From Planctomycetota bacterium (lineage in GTDB: Bacteria > Planctomycetota > MHYJ01 > WSZJ01 > JACPWG01), in NCBI GenBank assembly GCA_016197205.1, contig JACPWG010000081.1:62001-126000 (forward strand): DNA of 64,000 nt. Reading direction: 5' to 3'. Shown piece by piece: positions 9,213 through 17,601 of the stretch. How positions within the stretch are numbered: the stretch's first letter is position 1; each line of letters opens with the position of its first letter. Under the pieces are notes generated by a model. It did no database searches. It worked only from the letters and a program-made list of their open reading frames with translations, and had not been told where the DNA came from. The translations under genes were made by a program, and so were the position numbers.

Positions 9213-9559
9213 TACCCCTCCACGGAAGTCGGTGACCAATAGCCGAAGGCAAGTTCGGCCGCGCGCGAGCGAGGCGTAGTGACGGAGAACTACGTCGAGC
9301 GAGTGCAACGAAGCAGGCGGCCGAAATCGCGGCATGGTTCAAACGTGGGTTACAGACTGCCGTCGGCCGCCTGCCGTAGGGGCGCCCCTTGTGGACGCCC
9401 ACGACTGGCCGCAAGCCGTTGGAATGCGCGGTGTCGCCAACAGGGCGGGCACTAGGCCCGCCCCTACGTCCGAACCAAAGGCGTGTTACCCACACACTAC
9501 CCGATTTGAACATGCCGAAATCGCCGAGGAAATGGGTCACCCAATTCTGTGGGGCGGTA
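9213..9559. repeat. R1 miniature inverted-repeat element, interrupted
   Basis: The left end TACCCCTCCACGGAA and right end GGGGCGGTA are inverted repeats. The flanks CTGAG (9208-9212) and CTGGG (9560-9564) look like a slightly decayed 5-bp target duplication. The element is interrupted at 9331-9516 by R2. Confidence 0.8.
9331..9516. repeat. R2 miniature element inside R1
   Basis: A 186-bp element from GGCATGGTTCAAA to TTTGAACATGCC. It is flanked by a perfect 8-bp direct repeat GAAATCGC (9323-9330 and 9517-9524) absent as a duplicate from the uninterrupted R1 copies. This is a direct record of insertion into R1. Confidence 0.88.
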
Positions 9560-9721
9560 CTGGGCATGAAGTCTTGAGTCTTGTTCGAGCCTTGAGCTTT
9601 AAGCCTTGAACATTTGACTTCGAGTCGCACCCCCAGGATCGATGTTGAAGCCCCGCGAGCTCCGCCCCTCCTCCTTTGCGCCCTCTCTCGCCGCCCCGCT
9701 CCCCCTCCCAGGCCCACCGCT

Positions 9722-10321
9722 TCACCTTCCCTGCGGCTCCCCGGCGAAGCCCCACTCCGACGACTCCTCGTCGCGAACCCACTCGAGCACGTGCTCCTCG
9801 GGCCCCTTGCCGGCCACGGTCAGCGTGACCTTCACCCTCGCCCGGTTCCCCTCCACCACCGGCTCCTCGAGCCGACACTCCCCCAGCCCCACCGCCTGCG
9901 CCAGCCCGGGCCGCCCTTCCCACTTCCTCATGTGCTTTTCGAATTCCTCGATCGAGCCCCCGCTCTCCCGCAGCGACTCGTCATACCAGCCCCAGAGCGA
10001 CCTGTAGTCCCGCCTGCGCAGCGCGTCCAGAAAGGCCTCGGCCCGTGCGCGTACCGCGGCCGCGGGCCCCATACCCGCGGGCGCAGGCGCGGCAACGCCC
10101 ACCGGCGCGCTGCCCGCGGCGGAAGCGGCGGCGGGCGCCGGAGTGGACACTCGTGTCGCCGATCCCGGCGCCTGCGCCGTCGCGACGGGCCCGGACGTCT
10201 GCACGAGCACTCGCGACCGCGGCGCCTCTTCGGGCGGCGGCGTCGCCGTGGAGCACCCGGCCGCCGACAGGAGTAGGAGCGCCGACAAAACCCGCAAGCC
10301 GAGGACTGCGCGACTGCACAT
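9722..10321 (-). CDS. Putative lipoprotein with NTF2-like C-terminal domain
   Basis: This 199-aa protein has a short basic/hydrophobic leader ending SAAGC, which reads as a lipobox-type signal with Cys23 as the lipidated residue (the -3 Ala is atypical). A Pro/Ala/Thr-rich linker spans about 25-85. The last ~110 residues (AEAFLDALRRRDYRSLWGWYDESLRES onward, given here as landmarks at about 92-118) resemble a SnoaL/DUF4440-like cone fold, commonly found in small envelope proteins. GGAG lies 8 bases before the ATG. It sits downstream of the 332-aa secreted protein on the same strand. Substrate or partner is unknown. Confidence 0.68.
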   Translation of the reverse strand: MCSRAVLGLRVLSALLLLSAAGCSTATPPPEEAPRSRVLVQTSGPVATAQAPGSATRVSTPAPAAASAAGSAPVGVAAPAPAGMGPAAAVRARAEAFLDALRRRDYRSLWGWYDESLRESGGSIEEFEKHMRKWEGRPGLAQAVGLGECRLEEPVVEGNRARVKVTLTVAGKGPEEHVLEWVRDEESSEWGFAGEPQGR

Positions 10322-10457
10322 CCAAGTACTCCAGAGATCCGTCTCGTCCTGCTTCTCCGTTGCACAACCGCGCACAAGCTTCCGCTTTCGGCAACACAGG
10401 TTCGCGGGCAGGCAGTCGATTGCGATGCCAAGCCGAGGGAACCCAAGGACGCGCGGG

Positions 10458-10481
10458 GACCGCTCCCTCACGGTCGCGGTT
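10458..10481 (-). repeat. REP-like element (family R6)
   Basis: Reverse copy of AACCGCGACCGTGAGG...GAGCGGTC, an imperfect palindrome (ACCGC...GCGGT). Other copies are at 40983, 45151 and 61102, all intergenic. Confidence 0.75.
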
Positions 10482-10572
10482 CGGTGCGGCTGCGCCGAGC
10501 GACTCTCGAACTCTGTTCTCGGCGTCTTCGGCGTCTTCGGTGGCTCGTCTCTGTGGCCCTCGCGCGCGCCGC

Positions 10573-11571
10573 CTACCACCCGAAGAGCGGATCGCCGTAC
10601 GCCGCCCCATCGAGGAATTTGCTGAACGCGAAACCCGCGAGCGCGCCCTCCGCGCGGTTGTGCTTGTCCAGGACCGCGCCGAGGCCGCTGAAGAAGAGCG
10701 TGCTCGGCGTAATGAACGCGTGGCTGCGACGCGTGACGTAGTACGTGTCGGGGTAGTAGGACGACGAGTAGGAGGGCGCCCCGTACGCGTAGTACGACGG
10801 CGTCGAGTAGTAGTCCCGGTACGTCAGGCACCCGGTCGGCTGCGGATAGTAGTTCACGACCACCGGCGGGGACGACGGCGCGGGCAGGGGTTGGGCCTCG
10901 GCCAGGGGCGCCGAAGCGACCGGCCGCCGGCTGCCCCGATCCACGTAGCGTTTGAGCGCGCCGCTCGCCACCTCCCGATCGCCGACCGTGATCGTCAGAT
11001 TGGTCGAACGATAATCCTGGAAGTCCACCCCCGTGACCAGCAGCTTCACGACCTGGCCGCCGTGCCCCCGGAAGCGATACGCCTCCCGTTCCCCCACCCA
11101 CCGGACGACCCATTCCCCGGGCGACAGCGGGATCGAGCGCGTCTCCCCGCGGCCCAGGGAGAGGCGATCCTGGAAGTTTCCATAATAGTAGAAGATCATG
11201 TGCCCTCCCTCGTCAATCTGAAGGGAGTAGGTCCGGTCGTCCGCATTCGCGAGCACCAGCGTGAGGCTCGCCGCCTCGGCGCCACAGGCCGCACCCGCCT
11301 CGGCCGGCGCGGCGGGAGCGCCGGCCGCCCCCCGTCGTGTCTGGATCATGAAGGCGATGACCTTCTCGCTCACCTTCGCCGTTTTCAAGTTGACGATTTC
11401 GGCGGCGGAGAGTTGAAAAACCGTGCCCTCCGCCTGGATCTGGCTGATGAGAATCTCGTCCGAGACACCGGCCTGCGAGAGCTTGACCACGTCCTCCTGG
11501 GTGATCGCGCCGGCCGAGGTCGCGAACGACCAGAGGACCAGGCAGGCGGCGAACGCCGAACGCCCGCGCAT
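10573..11571 (-). CDS. Secreted protein with a Tyr/Ser-rich C-terminus
   Basis: This 332-aa protein has a signal peptide (MRGRSAFAACLVLW..ATSAGA). A helical motif follows (ITQEDVVKLSQAGVSDEILI, then LKTAKVSEKVIAFMIQ) of the type found near the N-terminus of many planctomycete envelope proteins. A beta-rich middle domain runs from about 105 to 205. A low-complexity segment dominated by Tyr, Ser and Pro follows (about 235-280), then a glycine-containing C-terminal hydrophobic stretch. The GAGGAGG before the ATG and the consensus promoter upstream make expression very likely. I do not recognise a named family. Confidence 0.75.
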   Translation of the reverse strand: MRGRSAFAACLVLWSFATSAGAITQEDVVKLSQAGVSDEILISQIQAEGTVFQLSAAEIVNLKTAKVSEKVIAFMIQTRRGAAGAPAAPAEAGAACGAEAASLTLVLANADDRTYSLQIDEGGHMIFYYYGNFQDRLSLGRGETRSIPLSPGEWVVRWVGEREAYRFRGHGGQVVKLLVTGVDFQDYRSTNLTITVGDREVASGALKRYVDRGSRRPVASAPLAEAQPLPAPSSPPVVVNYYPQPTGCLTYRDYYSTPSYYAYGAPSYSSSYYPDTYYVTRRSHAFITPSTLFFSGLGAVLDKHNRAEGALAGFAFSKFLDGAAYGDPLFGW

Positions 11572-11619
11572 GGAGCACCTCCTCGATGACGGATGGACCC
11601 CCTGAAGCTTCTCCGAGCC

Positions 11620-11647
11620 AGTATACCCCTCCGCGCCGCGGTGTCAA
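11620..11647 (-). promoter_or_regulatory. Promoter of the 332-aa secreted protein
   Basis: On the minus strand TTGACA, 16-base spacer, TATACT, about 50 bases upstream of the ATG at 11571. Confidence 0.75.
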
Positions 11648-11827
11648 CCCCCGGCACGCCTTCGGACTCGCCCTCAACAAGCCGAAGTGAAGCTAAAATC
11701 GATCTCTCCGTCCGTTGCCAGAGATGATCGCCGGTAGAGGACGATGGACTCAGCGCCCGGCCTCTGCGTCTCCGCGTCTCTGTGTAAAAGTCTCGCGTTC
11801 GAGCCACACGGCCGGTGCTCGCCCTCG

Positions 11828-12025
11828 ATACCGCCCCACAGAATGGGGTGACCCATTTCCTCGGCGATTCCGGCCGCCTGCCTCCCCCCTTCGCGCTGCG
11901 GCGCGTCGGGGCGCCGGCCTTTGCGCTCGCGCGCGGTGGTTCTCCGTTCCTACCCCTCGCTCGCGCGCCTCGCGGGCGGCCGAGCCGGCCTTCGCCTGTT
12001 GGCCACCGAACTCCGTGGAGAGGCG
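11828..12025 (-). repeat. Degenerate R1 element, reverse orientation
   Basis: It starts with TACCGCCCCACAGAATGG and ends near CCGAACTCCGTGGAGAGG. It is longer and more diverged than the 162-bp R1 copies. It fills most of the 595-base gap 11572-12166; the rest is the promoter for rpmF. Confidence 0.6.
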
Positions 12026-12044
12026 CCCAGCGCTTGAAATCCGA

Positions 12045-12073
12045 TTGACAGTCCGTCGCACCGGTGCTAGAAT
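12045..12073 (+). promoter_or_regulatory. Consensus promoter of rpmF-plsX
   Basis: A perfect TTGACA, a 17-base spacer and TAGAAT, about 95 bases before the rpmF start. It lies just outside the degenerate R1 element. Confidence 0.85.
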
Positions 12074-12166
12074 TCCGCGCTCTTTTGGATCGCCCAGGGG
12101 GTCATCCCTTCGCCATCGATGTCCGTCCGCCTCCCCCCCGCGGTCCCAACCAGAAAGGACACGCCC

Positions 12167-12364
12167 ATGCCCAATCCAAAGCGCAGACTCTCCAAGTCGA
12201 AGCGACGCAAGCGTCGTACGCACGACAAGCTCGGCTCCCCGATCTTTTCCAAGTGCCCCCGCTGCAAGCAGTCCCGCATGCCGCATCGCGTCTGCGGCAA
12301 CTGCGGTTACTACGGCCACAAGAAAGGCCCCAAAACCGAGTTGAAGCAGATCGTCAAGTTGTGA
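12167..12364 (+). CDS. rpmF: 50S ribosomal protein L32
   Basis: This 65-aa protein is part of the large ribosomal subunit. It has the conserved MPNPKRRLSKSKRRKRR opening. Two CxxC pairs (CPRC and CGNC) mark the zinc-binding form. AAAGGAC precedes the ATG. It is the first gene of the rpmF-plsX-fab cluster, an order seen in many bacteria; yceD, often located upstream, is absent here. Confidence 0.96.
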   Translation: MPNPKRRLSKSKRRKRRTHDKLGSPIFSKCPRCKQSRMPHRVCGNCGYYGHKKGPKTELKQIVKL

Positions 12365-12379
12365 GGACGCCCCCACGCC

Positions 12380-13441
12380 ATGCGCATCGCCATCGATGGG
12401 ATGGGTGGTGACCACGCCCCCCGCGAGGTGGTGCTGGGGACGCTCCAAGCGGCCCGCCGCGACCCCACGCTTACCCTCTTCCTGGTAGGGGATCGGGCAC
12501 GACTCGAGGCGGAGCTGGCCGCGGAGAAGGACGTGCCCGCGGGTGTCCGGATCGAGCACGCCTCTCAGGAGATCGGGATGGACGAGCATCCCGTCGAGGC
12601 GATGCGCAAGAAGCCCGACTCCTCCCTCCAGCGGGCCGTCAACCTGGTCAAGGACCAGCGAGCCGACGCGGTCATCTCGGCGGGCAACACCGGCGCCGCG
12701 GTCGCACTATCCATGTTCACGCTGGGCCTCCTCCCGGGCGTGAAGCGCGCAGGGATAGCGATCCCCATGCCGAACCGCACCGGCGTCTGCACCCTCTGCG
12801 ACGCGGGCGCCAACATCTACGCGAAACCCATCCATCTTCTCCAATACGGCGCGATGGCCTCCGTCTATGCCCGCGTCCTCAACGGTATCCCCACCCCGCG
12901 GGTCGGCCTCCTCAACATCGGCGAAGAGGACGAGAAGGGAACGGAGCTTCATCGGCAGGCCCTCGCCCTCCTCCAGAAATCCGGCCTCAACTTCGTCGGC
13001 AACGTCGAAGGTCGCGACCTCTTCGCGGGCACGTGCGACGTCGTCGTCAGCGACGGCTTCGTCGGCAACGTGGTCCTGAAGGCCGCCGAGGGCTGCGCGG
13101 AATCCCTCATCCTGATGCTCGTCGGCGAGCTGGAACGGGCCGCGCAGGCCGCAGGCCCGGCCGCATCCCCGACCGCCATCGCCGCAGGAGACCCTGGCCG
13201 GTGCGCTTCCTCCGCGGGGCTGGTCCGCCAGTCGATCGATCGCGTGCGCGAGCGGCTCGACTACTCCGAATACGGCGGCGCCCCGCTCCTCGGCGTTGCC
13301 GGCGTGTCGATCATCGCCCACGGCCGCAGCCGGGCAAAGGCGATCGCCAACGGGATCCGCGTCGCGGCGGACCTCGCGCGAAAAGAGATGAACCGGGAAA
13401 TCCTCGAAGCGATCTCCCGGCTCCCGGCCGCCACCGCGTAG
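12380..13441 (+). CDS. plsX: Phosphate acyltransferase PlsX
   Basis: This 353-aa peripheral-membrane enzyme converts acyl-ACP and phosphate to acyl-phosphate for PlsY in phospholipid synthesis. The family opening IAIDGMGGDHAP is intact. Also visible are the SAGNTGAAVA motif, the GLLNIGEE segment and the DGFVGN motif. Length is typical. It starts 15 bases after rpmF, so the two are co-transcribed from the promoter at 12045. A 411-base gap with an R1 element separates it from fabH. Confidence 0.95.
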   Translation: MRIAIDGMGGDHAPREVVLGTLQAARRDPTLTLFLVGDRARLEAELAAEKDVPAGVRIEHASQEIGMDEHPVEAMRKKPDSSLQRAVNLVKDQRADAVISAGNTGAAVALSMFTLGLLPGVKRAGIAIPMPNRTGVCTLCDAGANIYAKPIHLLQYGAMASVYARVLNGIPTPRVGLLNIGEEDEKGTELHRQALALLQKSGLNFVGNVEGRDLFAGTCDVVVSDGFVGNVVLKAAEGCAESLILMLVGELERAAQAAGPAASPTAIAAGDPGRCASSAGLVRQSIDRVRERLDYSEYGGAPLLGVAGVSIIAHGRSRAKAIANGIRVAADLARKEMNREILEAISRLPAATA

Positions 13442-13505
13442 CGGCTCGCGCCCGTGCGGCAGACGGAACCGCGACCCATTCGACTCGGCCTTCGGCCTCG
13501 CTCAG

Positions 13506-13667
13506 TACCGCTCCACGGAAGTCGGTGACCAATAGCCGAAGGCAAGTTCGGCCGCCCGCGAGGCGCGCGCGCGAGGGGTAGTAGCGGAGAACTACGTCGA
13601 GCGTGCGCAACGAAGCAGGCGGACGAAATCGCCGAGGAAATTGGTCTCCCAATTCTGTGGGGCGGTA
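13506..13667. repeat. R1 miniature inverted-repeat element, intact
   Basis: A 162-bp core from TACCGCTCCACGGAA to GGGGCGGTA, with ~28-bp imperfect terminal inverted repeats. It is flanked by perfect 5-bp direct repeats CTCAG (13501-13505 and 13668-13672). It has no coding capacity and is the main content of the plsX-fabH gap. Confidence 0.88.
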
Positions 13668-13852
13668 CTCAGGGCGAGAGAGCGGCCTCGGCGCGGCTTC
13701 CAACCGCGTGATGCTCGACTTTCCCGACCCGTGACCGACCGGTCCGGGCGGGTTTTCGTTGTGTGCGGCGGGTCCGGTGACCCGCCCTCGTTGGCCGTGG
13801 CCCGCGTGCGCGACGCGGAGGCCCCGGTTTTCGTGCCGTTCGAGGAGGTCCG

Positions 13853-14842
13853 ATGGCAGCGCTCAAACGGGTCGGGATTTTCGGCACCGGGACCTGCCTC
13901 CCCTCGAAGGTCCTGACGAACCAGGAACTCGCCACGAAGGTCGAGACCAGCGACGAGTGGATCCAGAGCCGAACCGGGATCCGCGAGCGCCGGGTGCTCT
14001 CGCCCGGCCAGTATACTTCGGACCTGGCCGCGGAGGCCGGTCGGCGCGCGCTCGAGATGGCGGGCCTCGCCGCGGAGGAGCTCGACATGATCGTCGTGGG
14101 CACCTGCACCCCCGACAACCTCCTCCCGAACACCGCCTGCCACGTCCAGCACAAGCTCGGCGCCGCGAACTCCGCCGCCGTCGACGTCAACGCGGCTTGC
14201 ACCGGCTTCCTCTACAGCCTCGCGGCGGGCACGGGCATGGTCGCGAACGGGACCTGCCGAAACGCCCTCGTGATCGGCGCGGAGTCGCTCTCCACCATCG
14301 TCGACTACACCGACCGCAACTCGTGCGTCATCTTCGGGGACGGCGCAGGCGCGGCCGTCCTCCGCGAGACTGACGGCCCGCGCGAAGTCCTTGCCAGCTT
14401 CCTCGGCGCGAAGGGGGACGTGGACGGCTGCATGCTCGTCCCTGCCGGCGGCGCGCGCATGCCCGCCACCCATGCGACGGTCGATGGGCGAAAGCACTTC
14501 ATCCAGATGAAGGGCCGCGAGGTCTACGAGTTCGCCGTCCGCAAGATGGTCGCCATGACCGAGCGCGCGGCCGCGCACGCGGGCGTTCAGGTGAAGGACC
14601 TCGCCTGCATCGTGCCGCACCAGGTGAACCTGCGCATCCTCGAGTCCGCGGCCAAGCGCCTCGAGCTCCCGATGGACAAGCTCTACGTGAACATCGACCG
14701 GTACGGGAACACCTCCGCGGCCTCCGTCCCGATCGCGCTGGACGAGGCCCACCGACAGGGCCGGTTCAAGTCCGGCGACCTCATCTGCCTCGTCGCCTTC
14801 GGCGCCGGCCTCACCTGGGCGTCCAGCCTGCTCCGCTGGTAG
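13853..14842 (+). CDS. fabH: 3-oxoacyl-ACP synthase III (KAS III)
   Basis: This 329-aa thiolase-fold enzyme condenses acetyl-CoA with malonyl-ACP to start fatty acid synthesis. The catalytic triad is visible: Cys in VNAACTGF, His in VPHQVN and Asn in YGNTSAAS. The FGDGAGAAVL motif is also present. GAGGAGGT lies 5 bases before the ATG. It follows plsX after the R1 element and precedes fabD after an R3 element, so mobile-type repeats interrupt the cluster on both sides. Confidence 0.95.
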   Translation: MAALKRVGIFGTGTCLPSKVLTNQELATKVETSDEWIQSRTGIRERRVLSPGQYTSDLAAEAGRRALEMAGLAAEELDMIVVGTCTPDNLLPNTACHVQHKLGAANSAAVDVNAACTGFLYSLAAGTGMVANGTCRNALVIGAESLSTIVDYTDRNSCVIFGDGAGAAVLRETDGPREVLASFLGAKGDVDGCMLVPAGGARMPATHATVDGRKHFIQMKGREVYEFAVRKMVAMTERAAAHAGVQVKDLACIVPHQVNLRILESAAKRLELPMDKLYVNIDRYGNTSAASVPIALDEAHRQGRFKSGDLICLVAFGAGLTWASSLLRW

Positions 14843-14935
14843 CGCCGGGGCCCGGCGGCGCTCGTCCGAGCGACCCCGCGAGGGCTGTTGTTCCGCGACC
14901 GGTGCGCGGCAAACGCGCAGGTCGGAGAACCCTAG

Positions 14936-15253
14936 TGGGGCTTCAAAATCGATCTGGGGGGTGCGTCGCGGATGCAAAGGTTCAAGGCTCAAGGAACAAG
15001 GCTCATTCAAGACTCAATGTTCAAGGCTCAGGGAGGCCGGAGCCCCCAACGCCGAGCTTCCCAGACCTGGTTCGTCAGCGGATTTCCGGAGATTCGGTCA
15101 CGCACGCGAATAAGGCGTTGAGCATTGAGTCTTGAGCCTTGCTTTGAACCTTGCTCATTGAGAATTGAGCCTTCCTTCTCCCTCCCAGGCGTTCGGGCCA
15201 GGTCGGGGCCACGAGAGACACCAAGAACCTACAGAAACAAAACTGAAGCCCCA
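14936..15253 (-). repeat. Intact R3 element, reverse orientation
   Basis: A 318-bp element between CTAG-TGGGGCTTC and GAAGCCCCA-CGAG. The interior holds variants of CAAGGCTCAA and TTGAGCCTTG. It is homologous over most of its length to the two outer parts of 8992-9655. It occupies most of the 519-base fabH-fabD gap. Confidence 0.75.
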
Positions 15254-15361
15254 CGAGCCCCCCTTTTCCCGCGTAGCGAAGAGGGTCGGGGCGACGGGGG
15301 GGCGCGGGCGTAGCGCCCGTGTTCGTCTCCTGGCTGCGGCTACCCGCATGGGGAGGTTTCC

Positions 15362-16288
15362 ATGTCCAAGCGCGCGTGGCTCTTTCCCGGCCAGGGGGCC
15401 CAGAGCGTCGGCATGGCCGCGGACCTTGTGGCCTCCTCGCCCGCCGCACGGCGCGTCTTCGACGTCGCCGCCTCGGCCCTCTCCCTCGACCTCGCGAAAC
15501 TGTGCGCGGAAGGGCCCGAGGAAACGCTCGCCCGAACCGACGTGAGCCAGCCCGCGATCCTGGTCGCGAGCCTCGCGGTCGTCGAGGCCCTGCGCGAACG
15601 CGGCAAGCTCCCCGAGGCTGCCGCGGCGGCCGGCCTGTCGCTCGGCGAGTACACCGCCCTTGTTGCCGCGGGCGCACTGTCCCTCGAGGACGGCGTCCGA
15701 CTCGTGCGCCGCCGCGGCGAATACATGCAAAGGGCCTGCGACCTGAAGCCGAGCGGCATGGCCACGGTCCTCGGCCTCGACCGCGCGAAGGTCGAGCAAG
15801 CCTGCGCGGACAGCCGGACCGCGGGCGTCGTCGTCCCCGCCAACCTTCTCGGCCCCGGCCAGGTGGCGATCTCCGGCGAACTGCAGGCCCTCGAGGTCGC
15901 CTGCGGCCGCGCGAAGGCGCTCGGCGCGAAGCGCGCATTCCCGCTCAAGGTCGCGGGCGCCTTTCACTCGCCCCTCATGGAACCGGCCGCCGAGCGGCTG
16001 CGCGCGGAGCTCGACCGCACGTCGATCGCGCGACCGCGCGTCCCCGTCGTTTCGAACGTGACGGCGCGGTTCGTCACGGAGCCCGCGGAAATCCGGGAAG
16101 CGCTCGGGCGCCAGCTCACCAGCTCCGTCTTGTGGGAGGACTCCATGCGTTTTCTGGCGGGCGAAGGCTTCACGTCGTTCCTAGAGCTGGGTCCGGGCCG
16201 CGTGCTCTCCGGCCTGGCGTCCAAGATCGTCCCGGGTGCGACCGTCGCGAACGTCGACGGCCTCGCCACGCTGGAGGCGCTCCGATGA
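15362..16288 (+). CDS. fabD: Malonyl-CoA:ACP transacylase
   Basis: This 308-aa enzyme transfers malonyl from CoA to ACP. The opening LFPGQGAQSVGM, the nucleophile motif GLSLGEYTAL and the active-site AFHSPLM are present. The nucleophile elbow reads GLSLG rather than the usual GHSLG; the Ser is kept. GGGGAGG stands before the ATG. Its stop overlaps the fabG start as ATGA, indicating translational coupling. Confidence 0.94.
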   Translation: MSKRAWLFPGQGAQSVGMAADLVASSPAARRVFDVAASALSLDLAKLCAEGPEETLARTDVSQPAILVASLAVVEALRERGKLPEAAAAAGLSLGEYTALVAAGALSLEDGVRLVRRRGEYMQRACDLKPSGMATVLGLDRAKVEQACADSRTAGVVVPANLLGPGQVAISGELQALEVACGRAKALGAKRAFPLKVAGAFHSPLMEPAAERLRAELDRTSIARPRVPVVSNVTARFVTEPAEIREALGRQLTSSVLWEDSMRFLAGEGFTSFLELGPGRVLSGLASKIVPGATVANVDGLATLEALR

Positions 16289-17025
16289 ATTTGACCGGAA
16301 AGGCCGCGATCGTCACCGGGGCCTCGCGAGGCATCGGACGCGAGGTCGCCCTCGCCCTCGCCGAACGCGGCGCCGCCGTGGTTTGCGCCGCGACCAACGA
16401 GGCCCTGCTCGCCGAGACGGTGAAGGCCGTGACCGAGAACGGCGGCAAGGCCCTCGCCGTCCGGGCCGACGTCTCCCTCGCCGCCGACGCCGACCGCCTG
16501 GCCGAGGAAACGATGAAGGCCTTCGGCCGGATCGACATCCTCGTGAACAACGCGGGGATCACCCGCGACAACCTGCTCCTCCGCATGAAGGAGGAGGAGT
16601 GGGACCGGGTGATGGCCGTGAACTTGAAGGGCTGCTTCAACTGCACGAAGGCGGTCGTCCGCCCCATGATGAAGCAACGCGCCGGCAAGATCGTGAACGT
16701 CGCCTCCGTCATCGGGCTCATGGGCAACGCGGGTCAGGCGAACTACGCAGCCTCGAAGGCCGGCATCATCGCCTTCACGAAATCCGCGGCCAAGGAGTTC
16801 GGCTCCCGCAACCTCCAGATCAACGTCGTAGCTCCCGGCTTCGTCACGACGGACATGACCGCGGGCCTGGACGAGAAGGTGCGCGCGAAGCTCCTCGAGG
16901 GTGTCCCGCTCGCGCGCCTCGGGACCCCGCGCGACGTGGCGAACGCGGTCCTGTTTCTTTCGAGCGCGCTTTCCGACTACGTGACGGGGCAGGTGGTGGT
17001 GGTGGACGGAGGCCTGCACATGTAG
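16285..17025 (+). CDS. fabG: 3-oxoacyl-ACP reductase
   Basis: This 246-aa short-chain dehydrogenase reduces 3-oxoacyl-ACP with NADPH. The Rossmann motif TGASRGIG, NNAG, and the catalytic Ser (VASVIG), Tyr and Lys (YAASK) are all present. The C-terminal VTGQVVVVDGG is typical. It overlaps fabD by 4 bases. acpP, the usual next gene, is absent; an unrelated four-helix protein follows. Confidence 0.95.
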   Translation: MNLTGKAAIVTGASRGIGREVALALAERGAAVVCAATNEALLAETVKAVTENGGKALAVRADVSLAADADRLAEETMKAFGRIDILVNNAGITRDNLLLRMKEEEWDRVMAVNLKGCFNCTKAVVRPMMKQRAGKIVNVASVIGLMGNAGQANYAASKAGIIAFTKSAAKEFGSRNLQINVVAPGFVTTDMTAGLDEKVRAKLLEGVPLARLGTPRDVANAVLFLSSALSDYVTGQVVVVDGGLHM

Positions 17026-17029
17026 GAGG

Positions 17030-17061
17030 ATTGCTGATTGACGATTGCTGATTGCTGATTG
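17030..17061. repeat. ATTGCTG heptamer spacer (family R9)
   Basis: Tandem ATTGCTGATTGCTGATT-type sequence directly after the fabG stop. Related arrays lie at 17560, 17634, 19219, 19349, 26729 and 53246. Confidence 0.7.
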
Positions 17062-17139
17062 AAGGACGGCGTCGCCCGTGGGCTGCCGGGTAACTACTGC
17101 ACGCTCTGGCACAATCGGACCGACATGGAGGGATATCGC

Positions 17140-17508
17140 ATGATCCCGGAGGAATTGAAGGCTCGCACGAAAGCGTTCGCCTTGCGCATCGTCCGGCTGG
17201 TCACCGCTCTGCCCAAACACCTTGTGTCCGCGGTGATCGGGAAGCAGATTCTGCGTTCCGGCACTTCCGTTGGCGCCAACTACCGGGCAGCCTGCCGTGC
17301 CCGCTCTCGCGCGGAGTTCGCCTCCCGGATTGCGGTCGTGGAGGAGGAAGCCGACGAGACTCTCTACTGGCTCGAACTGCTTGTCGAGTCGGGGCAGATG
17401 AAGCCCGCGCGCCTGACCTCGCTCATGAAAGAGACAGGCGAGCTCGTGGCCATCGCAGCGGCATCCCACATCACGGCAAAGTCCGCCGATAGTAGGCGCG
17501 CCCGTTGA
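17140..17508 (+). CDS. Four-helix-bundle protein (23S rRNA intervening-sequence family)
   Basis: This 122-aa protein matches the four-helix-bundle family first described from 23S rRNA intervening sequences. Landmarks are the IVRLVTALPKHL helix, the LRSGTSVGANYRAACRARSR signature and the ADETLYWLELL helix. Function in the family is unknown. I chose the ATG at 17140, which has GGAGG 7 bases upstream; an ATG at 17125 is possible. It lies where acpP is usually found, between heptamer spacers, and may be a small mobile cassette. This copy is not inside an rRNA gene. Confidence 0.85.
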   Translation: MIPEELKARTKAFALRIVRLVTALPKHLVSAVIGKQILRSGTSVGANYRAACRARSRAEFASRIAVVEEEADETLYWLELLVESGQMKPARLTSLMKETGELVAIAAASHITAKSADSRRAR

Positions 17509-17559
17509 CATGAACCGGAGCTGCTACCACAACCCTCCTCTCAGAGCATCCTGAGCCCG

Positions 17560-17586
17560 TCAATCAGCAATCGCCAATCAGCAATC
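17560..17586. repeat. ATTGCTG heptamer spacer (R9)
   Basis: Reverse-sense AATCAGCAAT repeats just before the carboxyltransferase gene. Confidence 0.65.
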
Positions 17587-17601
17587 CTCCGGAGCCTCCC
17601 G

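Larger units (their letters stand above)
8992..9655. repeat. Outer element of a triple-nested repeat (family R3)
   Basis: Bounded by CTAG-CGGGGCTTC on the left and GAAGCCCCG-CGAG on the right, with degenerate TTGAGCCTTGAG-type internal repeats. The intact reverse-orientation copy is at 14936-15253 (318 bp). This copy is split after about 9207 by an R1 element, which is itself split by an R2 element. Without the inserts it would be about 312 bp. No gene is present in 8992-9721. Confidence 0.75.

Noticed and set aside
17026-17601. acpP in the fabG-carboxyltransferase gap.
   Set aside because: No frame contains a DSL phosphopantetheine motif; the only gene is the four-helix-bundle protein.
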